NCBI GenBank assembly: GCA_014871385.1
Contig: CM026422.1
Location: 19,148,096 to 19,212,095 of the forward strand
Reading direction: 5' to 3'
From: Ceratodon purpureus
Taxonomy: Eukaryota > Streptophyta > Bryopsida > Pseudoditrichales > Ditrichaceae
Length of the DNA: 64,000 bases
The position numbers were made by a program, and so were the translations under genes. Each line of letters opens with the position of its first letter. Position 1 is the first letter of the stretch. Of this stretch, positions 25,034 through 36,214 are shown piece after piece. Below the pieces are notes generated by a model. It was given only the letters and a program-made list of their open reading frames with translations. It did no database searches and was not told the DNA's origin.

Positions 25034-26949
25034 ATGCGGTTTTTCTTCGAGAGTCCGGAACCAGAAGTTGCACAGATGGGCAGTAGTCATGATGGGAACT
25101 TGTCGGAAGTGCTGGACGAATTGCAGGGCAAGATATTCTTTGTGAAAGAAATGACTTCGAGCAATGTGTGGCCTTTAGATCCAGAAGGCAGAATTCTTCG
25201 CGGCGGAGGTGATTCTCGTTGTCAGCTGGTGCGTTGCTAACTTTGGACGCAATGCAACGATCTATGTGCGAGATGTTGAGGCCTTCCTACGATGCTTGCC
25301 TTGCATTACGTTACTTAGAATTAGGATATGCAGCATTGTGCCGAAGACTTCTGAAAATCTGAATTGCTCGTGGTACTGACTCACGGCACCTAAACCTTGA
25401 TTAGCAGCGAACACTTTTGCGCGGCCTTTAATGACCTGGACTATTCTAAGAAGTTCGATTCGTGAGGCATCAAAAAATTCTGATAATCCTTGTGAATACC
25501 TGTTTTTGCAGTCTCTGCCAAAGCATTTCACGAGAGCACATAAAACCAAGATAAATTCGACATATGTTGTCCTTAATATTTCTGGAATTGCCAAGAAAAC
25601 GTGGTGTCTGCGGCTTTCTCACTATCCTTCTCGTGGAGAATCTGCGGTTATCGGTGGATGGGGACGATTCGTTGCTGACAATGGAGTCGTTAAAGGTGAC
25701 ATACTCGTCTTCTCCTTGACGGCCATGTCCGAGTTTCGAGTCTACATGTTCGACAGCAATGGACTTCCCAAGGCACCTCTAATGCTGCAACCGTCAAGCT
25801 TCCCCACAGAAACCAAGGTTTCACATCGAATCCACAGAGTGGTCGAGTCTCTTAAAAACAAGCGTGAAAATTTGACTGCTGAAGGGTCTGAGAACTTGGT
25901 TAGCATGTCGTGTGATACGCGTTTGAAGAGGAAAGCTAACTCGGACGATGAAAGCACAGATCAGACAGTTTCCAATGCTGCATCTCAAAGTCCATTCCAC
26001 CGCAGCGCACGATCCACAAAAGCAGTAAGTGGGAGGTCCTCCGTTTTACGCTGCTAATCATGTTTACTAAACTTTAAATCGCTCCAAGCTATGTTTCCGT
26101 GTCAAGAACAATTAGTCTCCTTCTTGGTGACCTGGTGCAAGGTTTAATACTTAAGTACTTCTATTTTCACGTGACATGTAGGAAACTGTGGAAGACTCTC
26201 CCTTGAAGACCTACGCCCATCGTTCATATCTTCACAAGCAGAACAAGCTTGTGAAAGAGGAGCCTCTTTCCGACCAAGAGGAGCTCATGAAAGAGGAACT
26301 TCTCTCTGGCCAAGAAGAGCTTGCGAAGCCCCTCACCAGGAATACTGAGGCAGAGACCTCGGATAGAAACTTGAATCTTTCTCAGAAGTCGAAGATCCAT
26401 GCTCCGCCAAAGGCCGAACACTTACTTCAGACTGCAAGCTTCCAAAAACAATTGGTTAAGGGAAACCTCAGCCAAATGGTGAGCTCTCTTCCATATATGT
26501 TCATTTGAATTTTGCTGCCTGGTTTTCACAACAATGAGGCAGTCCTAGAGAATAACAATTTCATACTCTTAGTACTATGCAAGTGTCTTAAAAATTTGAT
26601 ATTCTGAGCTGTTAGAAGTAAATGTGCAAATAGAAACAGAATTCTGAATATTTTTTTTGAATGTAACCCGTCTTTGTTTATGACGCAGGAAATTCCTGCA
26701 GCGTTCTTGAAAAAATATGGTACTAGTAGTCGGTTTCAAACTGGCCGTATTCAGCTTCAGGGAACCCTCGAAGTTTCTCCAGTGCGAGATGTTGGTTGCG
26801 TTTGCTACGGGTTTGCAGGACAATCTAGGTGCTTCTTCAAGAAGGGCTGGCATGATTTCGTGTTAGATAATATGCTGCGGGAAGGGCAAAATATTCTTTT
26901 CACTCTTACTGCCAACTCGGTTTTTAAAGTCAGAGTAGTGATCCCTTAG
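25034..26949 (+). CDS. Two-domain B3 DNA-binding protein
   Basis: Four exons (25034-25228, 25512-26024, 26182-26478, 26689-26949), all phase 0, encode about 421 residues. A short N-terminal block (EVLDELQGKIFFVKEMTSSN) is shared with the other B3 genes of this cluster. B3 domain 1 (residues about 66-140) shows LPKHFTRAHKTK, GGWGRFVADNGVVKGDILVF and a closing FRVYMF. A charged, lysine/glutamate-rich linker follows. B3 domain 2 fills the last exon (EIPAAFLKKYG, KKGWHDFVLDNMLREGQNIL, FKVRVV). Plant B3 domains bind DNA in the nucleus; this REM-like arrangement has no assigned target. The start is the first in-frame ATG, and reading phase is kept at every junction. Confidence 0.85.
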
Positions 26950-28354
26950 CTTGAACTACTCTTCAGCATGACGATTCAGTGCTTGCCATGAACTACCGGT
27001 ACTTGTGGTAAAGTTACTCCTGTTATGCTAGGTTATTGAATGTTTTATATAAGTTTAAATCTGAGAACAGGACAAGTAACCATGATCTAGTTACATGTTC
27101 ATCAACTTTGAAAGCCATAATTTTGTCAAAGACAAGTCGGTATCCAGCTTGAAGTCTGTATTACTTGGTACCTCTCCAGATCAATCCCAAGTTGATAAAC
27201 CGTAGGTAATTGACGATATGCTCTTAAGCTGATCATGGTTCAAGATCTACATGCTGTGATGTTGGAGTTTCCAAAGAGTCCCTCAATTCGGAAACTTGTG
27301 TTTAGTGATTAGCTGTACAGTTGAACAGAGTATATCATCTCCAGAAATTTATCACTTGTCACGCCACAGGGAGTTCTTTGACGTATTGATTGAGCTGTGG
27401 CGTATACTACCAATGTATGTTTGGTTAGTGTGAGATTATCAGCAGATGAACCAGCACAAAATTCCTGTCCCAAGGGTTCACAATAAGTGTCATGAAATTT
27501 GGAAACATGAATGACACGCATTGTTTTGATCCTGTCCATTGGACTAGACTGAATGTAGAAATGTTAATTGGCAGTGAAATAGCTCAAGTTGGACATCCCG
27601 ACTTGGAGATTTAACAGATTCAGGCGACCACACGACAGCTGACCCAAAAAACATTCCGAACGTTTCGTCATAAGTTTCCATTTGTTAGACACACTGGTGT
27701 TAGACACTGCTATGACACAATCTCGAACACGCTGGATCATTTTAGAGGCTGAAGTTGACATGAGTGCATCGAGATTCTAGAGTGTGATTTGTAGTCCTCA
27801 CAGTTCTGTAAATGGAGAATCCCTAATCGGTTTGAAAGACTACTTAGAATCCGTATGATTCAGTAACTTTCTTAGAATTACAACCCCGAACAAAATCAAC
27901 CTTAAATCTAGATAATCCCATTTTATTACTGCATTTCGAGCTTCGAGTTTTCCTTATTAATTATCTGCATATCCACACCAGGGTAACATCGCAGTTTCAA
28001 CTATGGTTTAAAGAGAAGAAATTGAATGATCATGTGTTGCGTAAGCTGTCGAATCCAGCTTCAACCCTAGCTAATAATACTGAAGCCTGTAAAAGTTGCA
28101 AAGTTACACTTATAAAAACATTTAATCCGTGTAACTCAAGATGTGTATCTCGCCAAGTACCTTAATCACCATTGACATCGATGTGTTTGCTTCAACGCCC
28201 TGGGTTCATCTCAATTATAATTGAACCAGTAGCACGATCGTCAGTCTGCTGTTTCTCAACGACAAGTTTACTTGAACCGTCTCAGACCGGGAAACAGATT
28301 GAAGGTAGGCACGTCTACGCTTCTCCTTCCATCGTCGTTGATCAACTCTAGCAA
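26950..28354. other. Intergenic between B3 copies
   Basis: No gene recognised. Small frames on both strands lack family likeness. Confidence 0.5.
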
Positions 28355-29991
28355 CTGCAGAGATGGAAGTTGAGGTCGATCGACAAGCTGTACGAGGAGC
28401 GTCTGCGCGACTTACAGGGGAGTGTTTATTTTGAGAAGACTCTAAGAGCTTCGCATCTGCCGGCTCTTAGCGCAAATCCAAGGATGGTGACTTATCTATT
28501 GGTTGCAATCTCTTGGTTGAAGCTTCTAACCAAACAGTACGTTTTAAAATGTCTTCTTAGCGGCTCTGTTTTATGTTTTAGGTCACTGCAATGAGAATTT
28601 CCGAAGTTCGTACAGATAGAAGTTGCAGATCATACGAGATTCTAATATACTGTTGCTGCATTTGGACTTGCCGCTCCATTATTCAACGTAAACTGAATTT
28701 TTACAACCTCCTTTTGCAGACATTGCCTGCACTGTTCGTGCTTGACAGCACTGTGATAAAATACAAGAATCAGTTGAACTTCGGATTGAGGCAACCGGAA
28801 GAGCATGGACTGTGCAGCTGGCGGTTCATCATCCTCGCAATAATACACAGGTTTTATTTTACGGTCGCGGATGGAGTGATTTTGCGACTACAAATGGTGT
28901 TGTTGAAGGCGATCGGTTAATCTTCGTGCTGAGAGCCGTGTCATCGTTCGGAGTATATATCTTTCAAAACGGTGTTAAAACGGCAGCTCCTGATGAGCAT
29001 GCTCGGACAGAGGGGTGGAGAGCAGTTGAAACTTCGCAAACATCAGCAGTCAAGTCTCGTGGAACTTGGAAGTTTGAGGATATGACTAGCGAGAAAATTG
29101 GTAACTCGGTTCCGACTATGAGTGACATGCTTGCGATGAAGAGGATACCGGTGTCGGAAAATAAAGTTGCTGACTCTGCCTCCGAAATTTGGATAAAAAT
29201 GCCTCTGGACGGTCCTCGAAACTCTCCGAAATTCTTTGAACAGGTGAACAGATTTCCATTGAACAGTCTGAATATCATAGCTATGCTTGTACTGCAGCAA
29301 TAATTGCATTCCCAGGTGCTTCAATTTAGCGAAGAAAGTAATCTGACGCTTGCTTTGTATTCCCCTAATTTTATTTTTGATACAGGGCAATTCTCCATTT
29401 AAAAGCAACAATAGCATGGATACTGGCGCAGAACCTCAAGTAGCAGCCATTAGTGACGACCAAAAGCTGAAGATGTCTCTTGAAAGGAGTGGTGGTGTCT
29501 GGAATTCTATTAAAAAAGAAAACCATGACCGTGCCTATGTGCAAAGACACACTGCTCCCCAAAAGAAGCTGCGAGTCCTACTTCCAAGTTTCCTCAAGCT
29601 TTTGACGGTTGGCAATTACTTGCATTACCTGGTAAGTTTACTTCTGATGAATTTGTTGAATTACTTGCTTTAACAATATTTTATTTAGGTGTTCAAGTCT
29701 AAGATATATAGGTAACGCAGAGCGGCTTGTTTTGTAATAATGCAGGAATTCCCATGTCATTTCACAAGAACATGGGGGAATGATCTTCAAACTCATATCA
29801 AGCTTCAGGGGATCTACGAAGGGTCTGCGGAGCGCATTGTTGCTTGCAGCTGGATAAACGATAAGCAGAGGCTCTTCCTCACAGATGGATGGAGGGAATT
29901 TCAGGCTGAAAATGACCTTGAAGCTCGGCTAGTGCTTGGGTTCACTCTCACTGGCAACCCTTTCTTTGTTGTCAGAGGATTTCACTTGTGA
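28355..29991 (+). pseudogene. B3-domain gene copy, frameshifted
   Basis: It has the same four-exon plan as the copy at 25 kb: about 28355-28486, 28720-29243, 29386-29631 and 29746-29991. The N-terminal block reads DLQGSVYFEKTLRASHLPAL. B3 domain 1 begins TLPALFVLDSTVIKYKNQ and continues in another frame as VELRIEATGRAWTVQLAVHH, so one frameshift lies between about 28760 and 28790. Domain 2 (EFPCHFTRTWG, TDGWREFQAENDLEARLVLG) is intact. The first exon has no in-frame ATG (a stop lies at 28349). It is probably a recent pseudogene; an unseen upstream exon could supply the start but not the frameshift. Confidence 0.8.
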
Positions 29992-30239
29992 AAGTCAGTT
30001 ATTTTGCATTTGCAGTCGTTGCATTGGGATTAACGTACTATGTTCTACTTCAGATAGAGTGACTAGTGCAATTCTAAGTGATCGAGAGCATTAGGACAAA
30101 AAATGGCGACTGATACTCTGAATACTCGACCAACAAGGATTTACACGTTTGTAGATATTCTGAACAGCTCCGAAAAACTTAAGGCAGTAGCACAGTGCGA
30201 TCCTCAGCTATGTAACAACACGACATATAATTTTGAACC

Positions 30240-30312
30240 GTTACAATTAGTGAATGATTTTATTCCATTCCGGCAACTGGCGGTTCATCATCCTCGCAAT
30301 ATTACACAGGCT
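30240..30312 (+). pseudogene. Short duplicated fragment of B3 domain 1
   Basis: Bases 30278-30310 repeat the stretch at 28821-28852 almost exactly (ctggcggttcatcatcctcg, encoding LAVHHPRN). Flanking sequence does not continue the domain, so only a scrap of a B3 copy is left. Confidence 0.7.
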
Positions 30313-31096
30313 TCACAAGATTGGCACGATCTTCATCAGAAAAACTCTCAAGAGTTCACTAATTCACATGTTGCCATTTCTTAAAGTTCCAACATAGACT
30401 ATGACTTATCAAACGGAGGCAGCACAACATCAACCATACAAAGAATGCGATCCTCCTGGTGACGCCTCCGTCCCAGTAAGAGCGCTGCTCCGCAATTGAC
30501 CAGCTCTCCGCCATCAACTTCGCGGTCACTTCTAGGTTCAAGAGATCCACAGCTTATCTCAGCAAACGGACATACCTGAGATCAACAATTGGCATTGAAT
30601 TCCAACCAAGATCGCTTGTCTTGATAATAAATTCTCACAGCAGCTAATCAACCACTACACCAGAAAAAATAAAAATCATACAAAACCTTCAATCACAAAA
30701 ACACAAACCGCGAATATGCCGAAGAAACCGTATGCTCGTCCGATTGTCCCCTCCTCTTCCTCCTCCAAAATCACCGTCTTTGGGAGTGCCGAACACCAGA
30801 ACGCAATGCACAAAAAACACGACCACGAACAGCAGTAGCGCCGCAAGAAAACGATCACTTGCAGATATGTGCTTCAAATTGTGCCTATGATGCGTCTTAG
30901 ATATCTCCAAACATCTCCGACTGTGCAATCATGCTCAACAAACGACTAACATATTCGTTTCTCCTTTGTCGTCGTGATATCGTCAATGCATATTCTGGTA
31001 CTGGGGTTGAAGATGAATACGGGTTAGTGAGATTTGCAAATTGTGCATTCATTTGTATAGCTATTCTTAATATCAATCGACTCCAAGAGCAGTGTT
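30313..31096. other. Intergenic
   Basis: Overlapping 60-79-codon minus-strand frames at 30676-30928 include a hydrophobic stretch (FLAALLLFVVVFFVHC) but show no family likeness. Not called as a gene. Confidence 0.4.
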
Positions 31097-31258
31097 CACT
31101 ACAAGAAGACCTGTCGTTCCTCACTCAAAAAGTGTCGCCATTCACTGACGGAGAAGGTGGACAAGGGCACTTTTTCTTGTCTTTTGTGACTCCAATGACT
31201 CGCCAACTTCGAAATTGCTTGATATAGTAAGTGAGGAACGACAGGTTTGCTGGTAGTG
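31097..31258. mobile_element. Non-autonomous CACTA-type element, 162 bp
   Basis: The left terminus starts cactacaagaagacctgtcg. The reverse complement of the right terminus starts cactaccagcaaacctgtcg. The inverted repeats are 29 bp with three mismatches (31097-31125 and 31230-31258). A 3-bp duplication gtt flanks the element (31094-31096 and 31259-31261). CACTA ends with a 3-bp duplication define the En/Spm superfamily. There is no coding capacity, so it depends on another element's transposase. Confidence 0.9.
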
Positions 31259-31261
31259 GTT

Positions 31262-31838
31262 CCATTTCTCACTAACAACAGGTCTTGGCTGAAGCCGATG
31301 CAGAACCTCGCTACTGAGATGAGTACTTTAACTATGTCGATCGAGAATCCCTTTCACCTATTAGGTAAGAAAATTGCAAGTAAGCAGCTCATTCATATTA
31401 AATCATTTAAGCTGCTATGACTTTGGTCTGGTGTCTCAGACTTTCCAATCATGTTACCAAGCGATAGCGTACAATGATATGATTTATACTGAATGTACGT
31501 ACTAGTGCCATGTCTTGGAACATTGAATCATCACAGCGCCAAACGCCATGTGCTGCTTTGCTGACACTCCCAACTATACTATGCTGGCACTCCATAGCCA
31601 ATTTGAAAACAAGAGTTCTCACGACTCAAAACTCGAGCAAACTGTCTACAAACATGTAAGATCGGAATGTTCTCCGGCATCACTTAACAAAATTTTCCAC
31701 AAACCAATCCAAAGAACCCATGTACTACTGACGGCACTTTCGTTGTGCTCAAGATCCGCCACCAATGCTAGGCAGATCTACTCCACTAGAGTACGATTTC
31801 AAGTACAATCATACCAAACTAGATCGCTGTGTAGTACA
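31262..31838. other. Intergenic, 3' side of the minus-strand B3 gene
   Basis: The plus-strand frames here are shadows or non-coding. Nothing else recognised. Confidence 0.45.
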
Positions 31839-33460
31839 TCAGATGGCAGTACCACGAACTTCTCTGACTTCGAAGAACGACTCAGCAACAAGTGTGAAGA
31901 CCAGCTCTTGCCCTGCCCGCAGCACATTCTCCCGAACAAAGTCCCCCCAGCCAAGGCGCATTAGAGGTTTACCATTGGGATTGTGCATCGGCCTGTGAGA
32001 GCTCGCTAGCGCTGGTCGAACAGGAGAATCTTCGCAAATTCCTTGGAGCCGCACATGAGCAGCTTCAAGCTGTATCGCATGTGCCCTTAGGAAGCTGGAA
32101 GGCACTTCCTGTTTCGTCAAACATGCAATTCACGGCAGCTTAAGTGGTAGAAATTTGCACTTGGGCAAAAGGCCTGCGGATATGTGCTTCAATTGTGCTA
32201 TATGCATATCTCCAATCATGTTCCTTTTTGCAATCATGCTCATAAATTGACCGACATTATATCTCTCAGACCCAGAATCATCTAGCACCAAAAAAAGATA
32301 TACACTTAGGATATATCACAGAACTTACCAAGATAGCTCCGCAGGTGTTTCCAACGCCATCGTGGATGTTGTAAGGCACCAGCCGTCTGGTGAATCTTGG
32401 CAGCGGTGCTCTGGCTGGTTGTTGGAGTTCGTTCCGAAGTTGGTGAATGGTCCTGGCACGAGCTAATTGGTCACTTTCACCCGGTTGCATATCGGTGATA
32501 ATAGGTTCTTCGCAATGACGCGGAGGGGTGCTGCAACCTGCATCAAAGGCATCGTTTTGCAACCCAGCAATATTGGATGAGGGTAAGCCGTTGCCATTCC
32601 CAGTGGACAACGGTAAGCTGTTGCTATTCTCAGTGGCACGGAAGATGTGGACTGCAAACTCAGACAATTCTTTGTGCTCGAAAATCAAGGCGTCGCCAAC
32701 TTCAAGCCTGTTGGATGTTGCAAAATCCCTCCATCCGTGACCCAACTTGACTTCTGGAAGATTGTAAGAATTGCGAACAAGGGTTAGGTGCACCCTGCAT
32801 AGTTCTGTGGACCTTCCAGATCGAAGGAGAAGAGACTCGTGAAGCTTGTCGGGGTGGTTATGAACAAACCAGGAGGGAATCATCTGGAATTGTTCAGAAG
32901 GTACAGATGGCAGTTAGAAGCAGCCTACTTTTAAAGAATACATAAGATTTAAGCACAAACTAGCAACCAAGATCACCACGGAGGTTGAAAAAATCAGCTA
33001 GTGCTCAATAATGCTTGCAAATGAGCTGAGACAGATTAGGAGTACAGCAACAATGAGTACATCAACAACGACTACAGCAACAACGATAGCAACTATATTC
33101 ATAACATCAAGTACTCAACAACGAGTACACCAACAACATGGACAGCAACAACAATTACAACATCAAGGAGTACAGCTTGCAATCTCCACAGTTTGCCAAG
33201 ACCTCAGAACCTGACATCATTATTTGGGATGACGGAAAAGGAGTTTTGTAACATACTAGTCTACAAGCTGGACTCAATGTCGGATCTGGGACTTGCGACC
33301 TCCTCAGTTTCTTGATGACAAAGTAAACGCTCCTTTGAGAGTCAAGCCTCACAAGCATACTGTCTACCTCACTTGTATGTGAATCCATTATCACTTCTGT
33401 GATGTTGGAAGGGTTGTGCAACTCGGCCATGGCTGGAGAGTCGAGTGAGGTCGTAGGCAT
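31839..33460 (-). CDS. Two-domain B3 DNA-binding protein, opposite strand
   Basis: Three exons (33460-33257, 32883-32329, 32108-31839), all phase 0, give about 342 residues. Exon 1 carries the cluster's N-terminal block (LVRLDSQRSVYFVIKKLRRS). B3 domain 1 has MIPSWFVHNHPDKL, KLGHGWRDFATSNRLEVGDA and a closing FAVHIF. Domain 2 has EVPSSFLRAHAIQ, RLGWGDFVRENVLRAGQELV and FFEVREV. Compared with the copy at 25 kb it lacks the separate linker exon; the linker is instead part of exon 2. I chose the ATG at 33460; one at 33430 is also possible. Probably a nuclear DNA-binding protein with unknown target. Confidence 0.83.
33011..33170. repeat. CAA/ACA-rich simple repeat inside the B3 first intron
   Basis: Repeated caa and aca triplets (acaacaacga and similar) across about 33040-33160, between exons 1 and 2 of the minus-strand B3 gene. 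Confidence 0.7.
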
Positions 33461-33466
33461 ATGCAC

Positions 33467-35071
33467 TCAGTTGCAAGGAGGGAGACAATGGAATACCACA
33501 AGTGCAAGCAGCCCTAAATCCATCGTGCTTGATGGCTTATGGGAAGCTCTGTACTTGTCGGCTGCAGCATCTGATGTTTTGATTCGATGCGTAAGAAAAA
33601 AAAATCAAAAAAAGTTAGGAAAATTTAGTCCAAAATTTTGAGGATGTGACTAGTAAGTTTTTAGATTGTGAAGTTTATGATCAGATTCTGTAAATACTGA
33701 CAATGTAAATTTGTGTTTTACTCAGTACTTTGCATATCACTACACAAATCTTACCTCCAAGAGGACTCTTCTTTCGACCTTACTGATTATTTGCTTTGTG
33801 TGGTTATTGCAAATAATCAATTTGGTGTGGTTTCTATATGCATAGATAAGGCTTAATTGCATGGGCTACTAGGTTTCCTTTGCATGGTTCACCAGCATGG
33901 AGATGCATTTACAATTGATGGTAGAGATTGAGCGATCATATTGCATGAAGAATATGGAAGCTCAACGTGATGGACAATGACACAACAATATGACTGTAAG
34001 ATAGAAGAAGCAATTTAAGACGAAATAAGGATTTTGAACTAACAGAGTAGTCTATGATGACACCTGTTAGTCGGTTAACGTCTTGAAGTGATGTTTCATG
34101 TCACGACAAGATTGTAATCTAGTGATCTAGAGATTGATTATAATTGACTGTATAATGAGCGTGACAGGCTAGAGTTGACCCTACAGTTAGCATAACGACA
34201 TGAGATTTATTCCATAGTCGACATGAGCATATCTAGACAAACTCTACATGTATCTAGAGAGACAAACTATACCTATTTATAATTTAGACTACCTATCTAT
34301 TAAACTACCTTACCAGATTGATTTTGTAATCAACTTGACTACCTTCAAGTGATTTTGTAATCAACCCAACTACCATAGATTGATTTGGTTGTCATTTGAA
34401 AACCTAAATTAGAAATTGACTTCATGTAGTTTTGGTATTGGTTGTCAGTTTGAAAGCCTAAATTTGCCTCCTTAATTAGCTTCTTTAAATTGGTTGTCAG
34501 TTTGAAAGCCTAAATTCTTTGCACAATGGACAAATTTACCTTGAAAGGCTTGAATACATAGGCCATACCTTGCATACAAACCATCCTTAAGAGCCTCATA
34601 TTCTCACCAATCTTTTGTTACTACCTTGCCTCCAATTTTCCATTAAATCAGCAACTTTGTTAAAAAAAACAATGGGAAAAAAATCACTAATTAGTGATCT
34701 GAGATCTCCACTCTACACATGCATCCAAAAAATCAGCAAACTCTCTAGCATCTGGATATGCTCAGACCCAGTTCATAAACCTCTCACTCTCATGGCTTGG
34801 ACGGCCATGCATTGTACAAGTCTGCCTTTGCCTTGAGTAATTGCTATAATGCAGTAGGAATACGTCACAGCAAGGGTGGCCGAGATATTGACGGTATCGT
34901 GCTTCGGTGTCACTCACTCATTCCATACATGATGTGTGTGTGGTTGATCTCCACCTTCAAAAGCCATTTCAGTTGGTGGTATTACACTTTGCTGACTAAT
35001 CAAGCGGAGGATTTTTGAAGATATAGAATCAATCCATGCACACACGAAATGTGATAACGACGTGTTGCCTA
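33467..35071. other. Gene-poor region with short repeats
   Basis: Three copies of ttggttgtcagtttgaaag or its variant lie at 34385, 34439 and 34490, a period of about 52 bp. No coding sequence recognised. Confidence 0.5.
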
Positions 35072-35638
35072 TCACCAACTCTTGCTTGACATTAGTGCAT
35101 TCTTAGTCATGGCAGCGTTTGCAGGTACATGGCTTGACTCAAGTACTCTGATATTTGTTCCAATCAGTGCAGAGAGGTCGCCGTCAAGTAGTTGTAACTT
35201 GCAATCAGACATGGAGAAAGAAGTAAGTGAGGCTGGATGAGGTGCTTCCAAAGCATCCTCACATCTGCAGTGCCTGAACTTGGTGATAAGAAATCTGAAG
35301 TGCTTCACAATTTGTAATGGAAAATCCTTTTCTAGAAAGGAAACCATCATTTTCATGATAAAATTACAGTTATGTGAACATTCTGAACATTTTTGAATCA
35401 CCTTCCTTTGGTTCACTGCGGTTGGTAAGGTGAACCTATAGTAATCCGTAATGGCAAGATGATTTCCACTTGCAACTGATTTGGCATTACGTCTGTTGAT
35501 AACCGGAAACGCGGACTCGATGATCATCTGTTCCAGAATCCTCAATCCAAAGAAGAAACTACGAGATGTCGGGCGCAACCTGAATGTCCACCCTTCACCT
35601 TCAGTTTCAAGTCTTGTTGACGCATCGTTGATCACCAA
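35072..35638 (-). pseudogene. Member of dispersed GTN/SKSW protein family (copy 3, longest)
   Basis: The open frame ends APHPASLTSFSMSDCKLQLL, SALIGTNIRVLESS, VPANAAMTKNALMSSKSW, stop. Further upstream it includes NAKSVASGNHLAITDYYRFT, which is faintly like VASGNHLAVAGYINKF in the F-box/kelch remnant at 46 kb. There is no ATG at its upstream end, so it is probably a 3' exon or a truncated copy. Function not recognised. Confidence 0.5.
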
Positions 35639-35984
35639 ACATGTCTATGCTGGAGCTGCATTCGGCATCATTCTGTCAGACAGGTAGATCAAATGTCTCC
35701 CCCGCTCGAGCTGCCCACATTGTTTTTCGTCACTCAACCCCCATCATATCGTCGACCTCCACAAATTTAGTCGGAAGTTTTAGGGGTGGGGGCGGCTCCT
35801 TGAATTTTCCTAGTCGCTAAGCTACAGAAACTCCAATCCCAACCAATCCCCAATTTCCAGCAAGCCAAAGTGAACTCTTTTCCCAATCCCATCATCCCAA
35901 ACCAGCTTACTGTGACTACCTCAACTTGCTATGACTCAATCGTAAATTCTGTAACTGATGGGCTGGTCTCAATAGATTGCGGCC

Positions 35985-36214
35985 ATGAATTGCGAGAGTC
36001 GCGGCGATGAACTGCTAGAGTCGCTTCGATGAATTGCGAGAGATGATCGACTCGGAAACTGTCACCTGAAGGCGCCTCAGAACTGTCGTGGTGACGAGAC
36101 GAAAGTGGAACTATGGTGGTGACGAGACGAAAGTGGAACTGTGGTGGTGACGAGACGAGACGATGGAACTGTCGTGGTCTCGATGGAACTGTCGTGGTCT
36201 CGATGGAACTGTCG
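35985..36214. repeat. GC-rich minisatellite block
   Basis: First a 24-bp-scale repeat with gatgaattgcgagag, then about three copies of gtggtgacgagacgaaagtg, then three copies of a 20-bp unit ctcgatggaactgtcgtggt. The units grade into each other. It stands out from the surrounding AT-rich DNA. Confidence 0.8.

Noticed and set aside
30676-30928. Small hydrophobic protein on the minus strand
   Set aside because: Two overlapping frames compete, with no promoter, relatives or splice logic to support either.
31548-31998. 138-codon plus-strand frame
   Set aside because: Overlaps the last exon of the minus-strand B3 gene, which has clear domain support.
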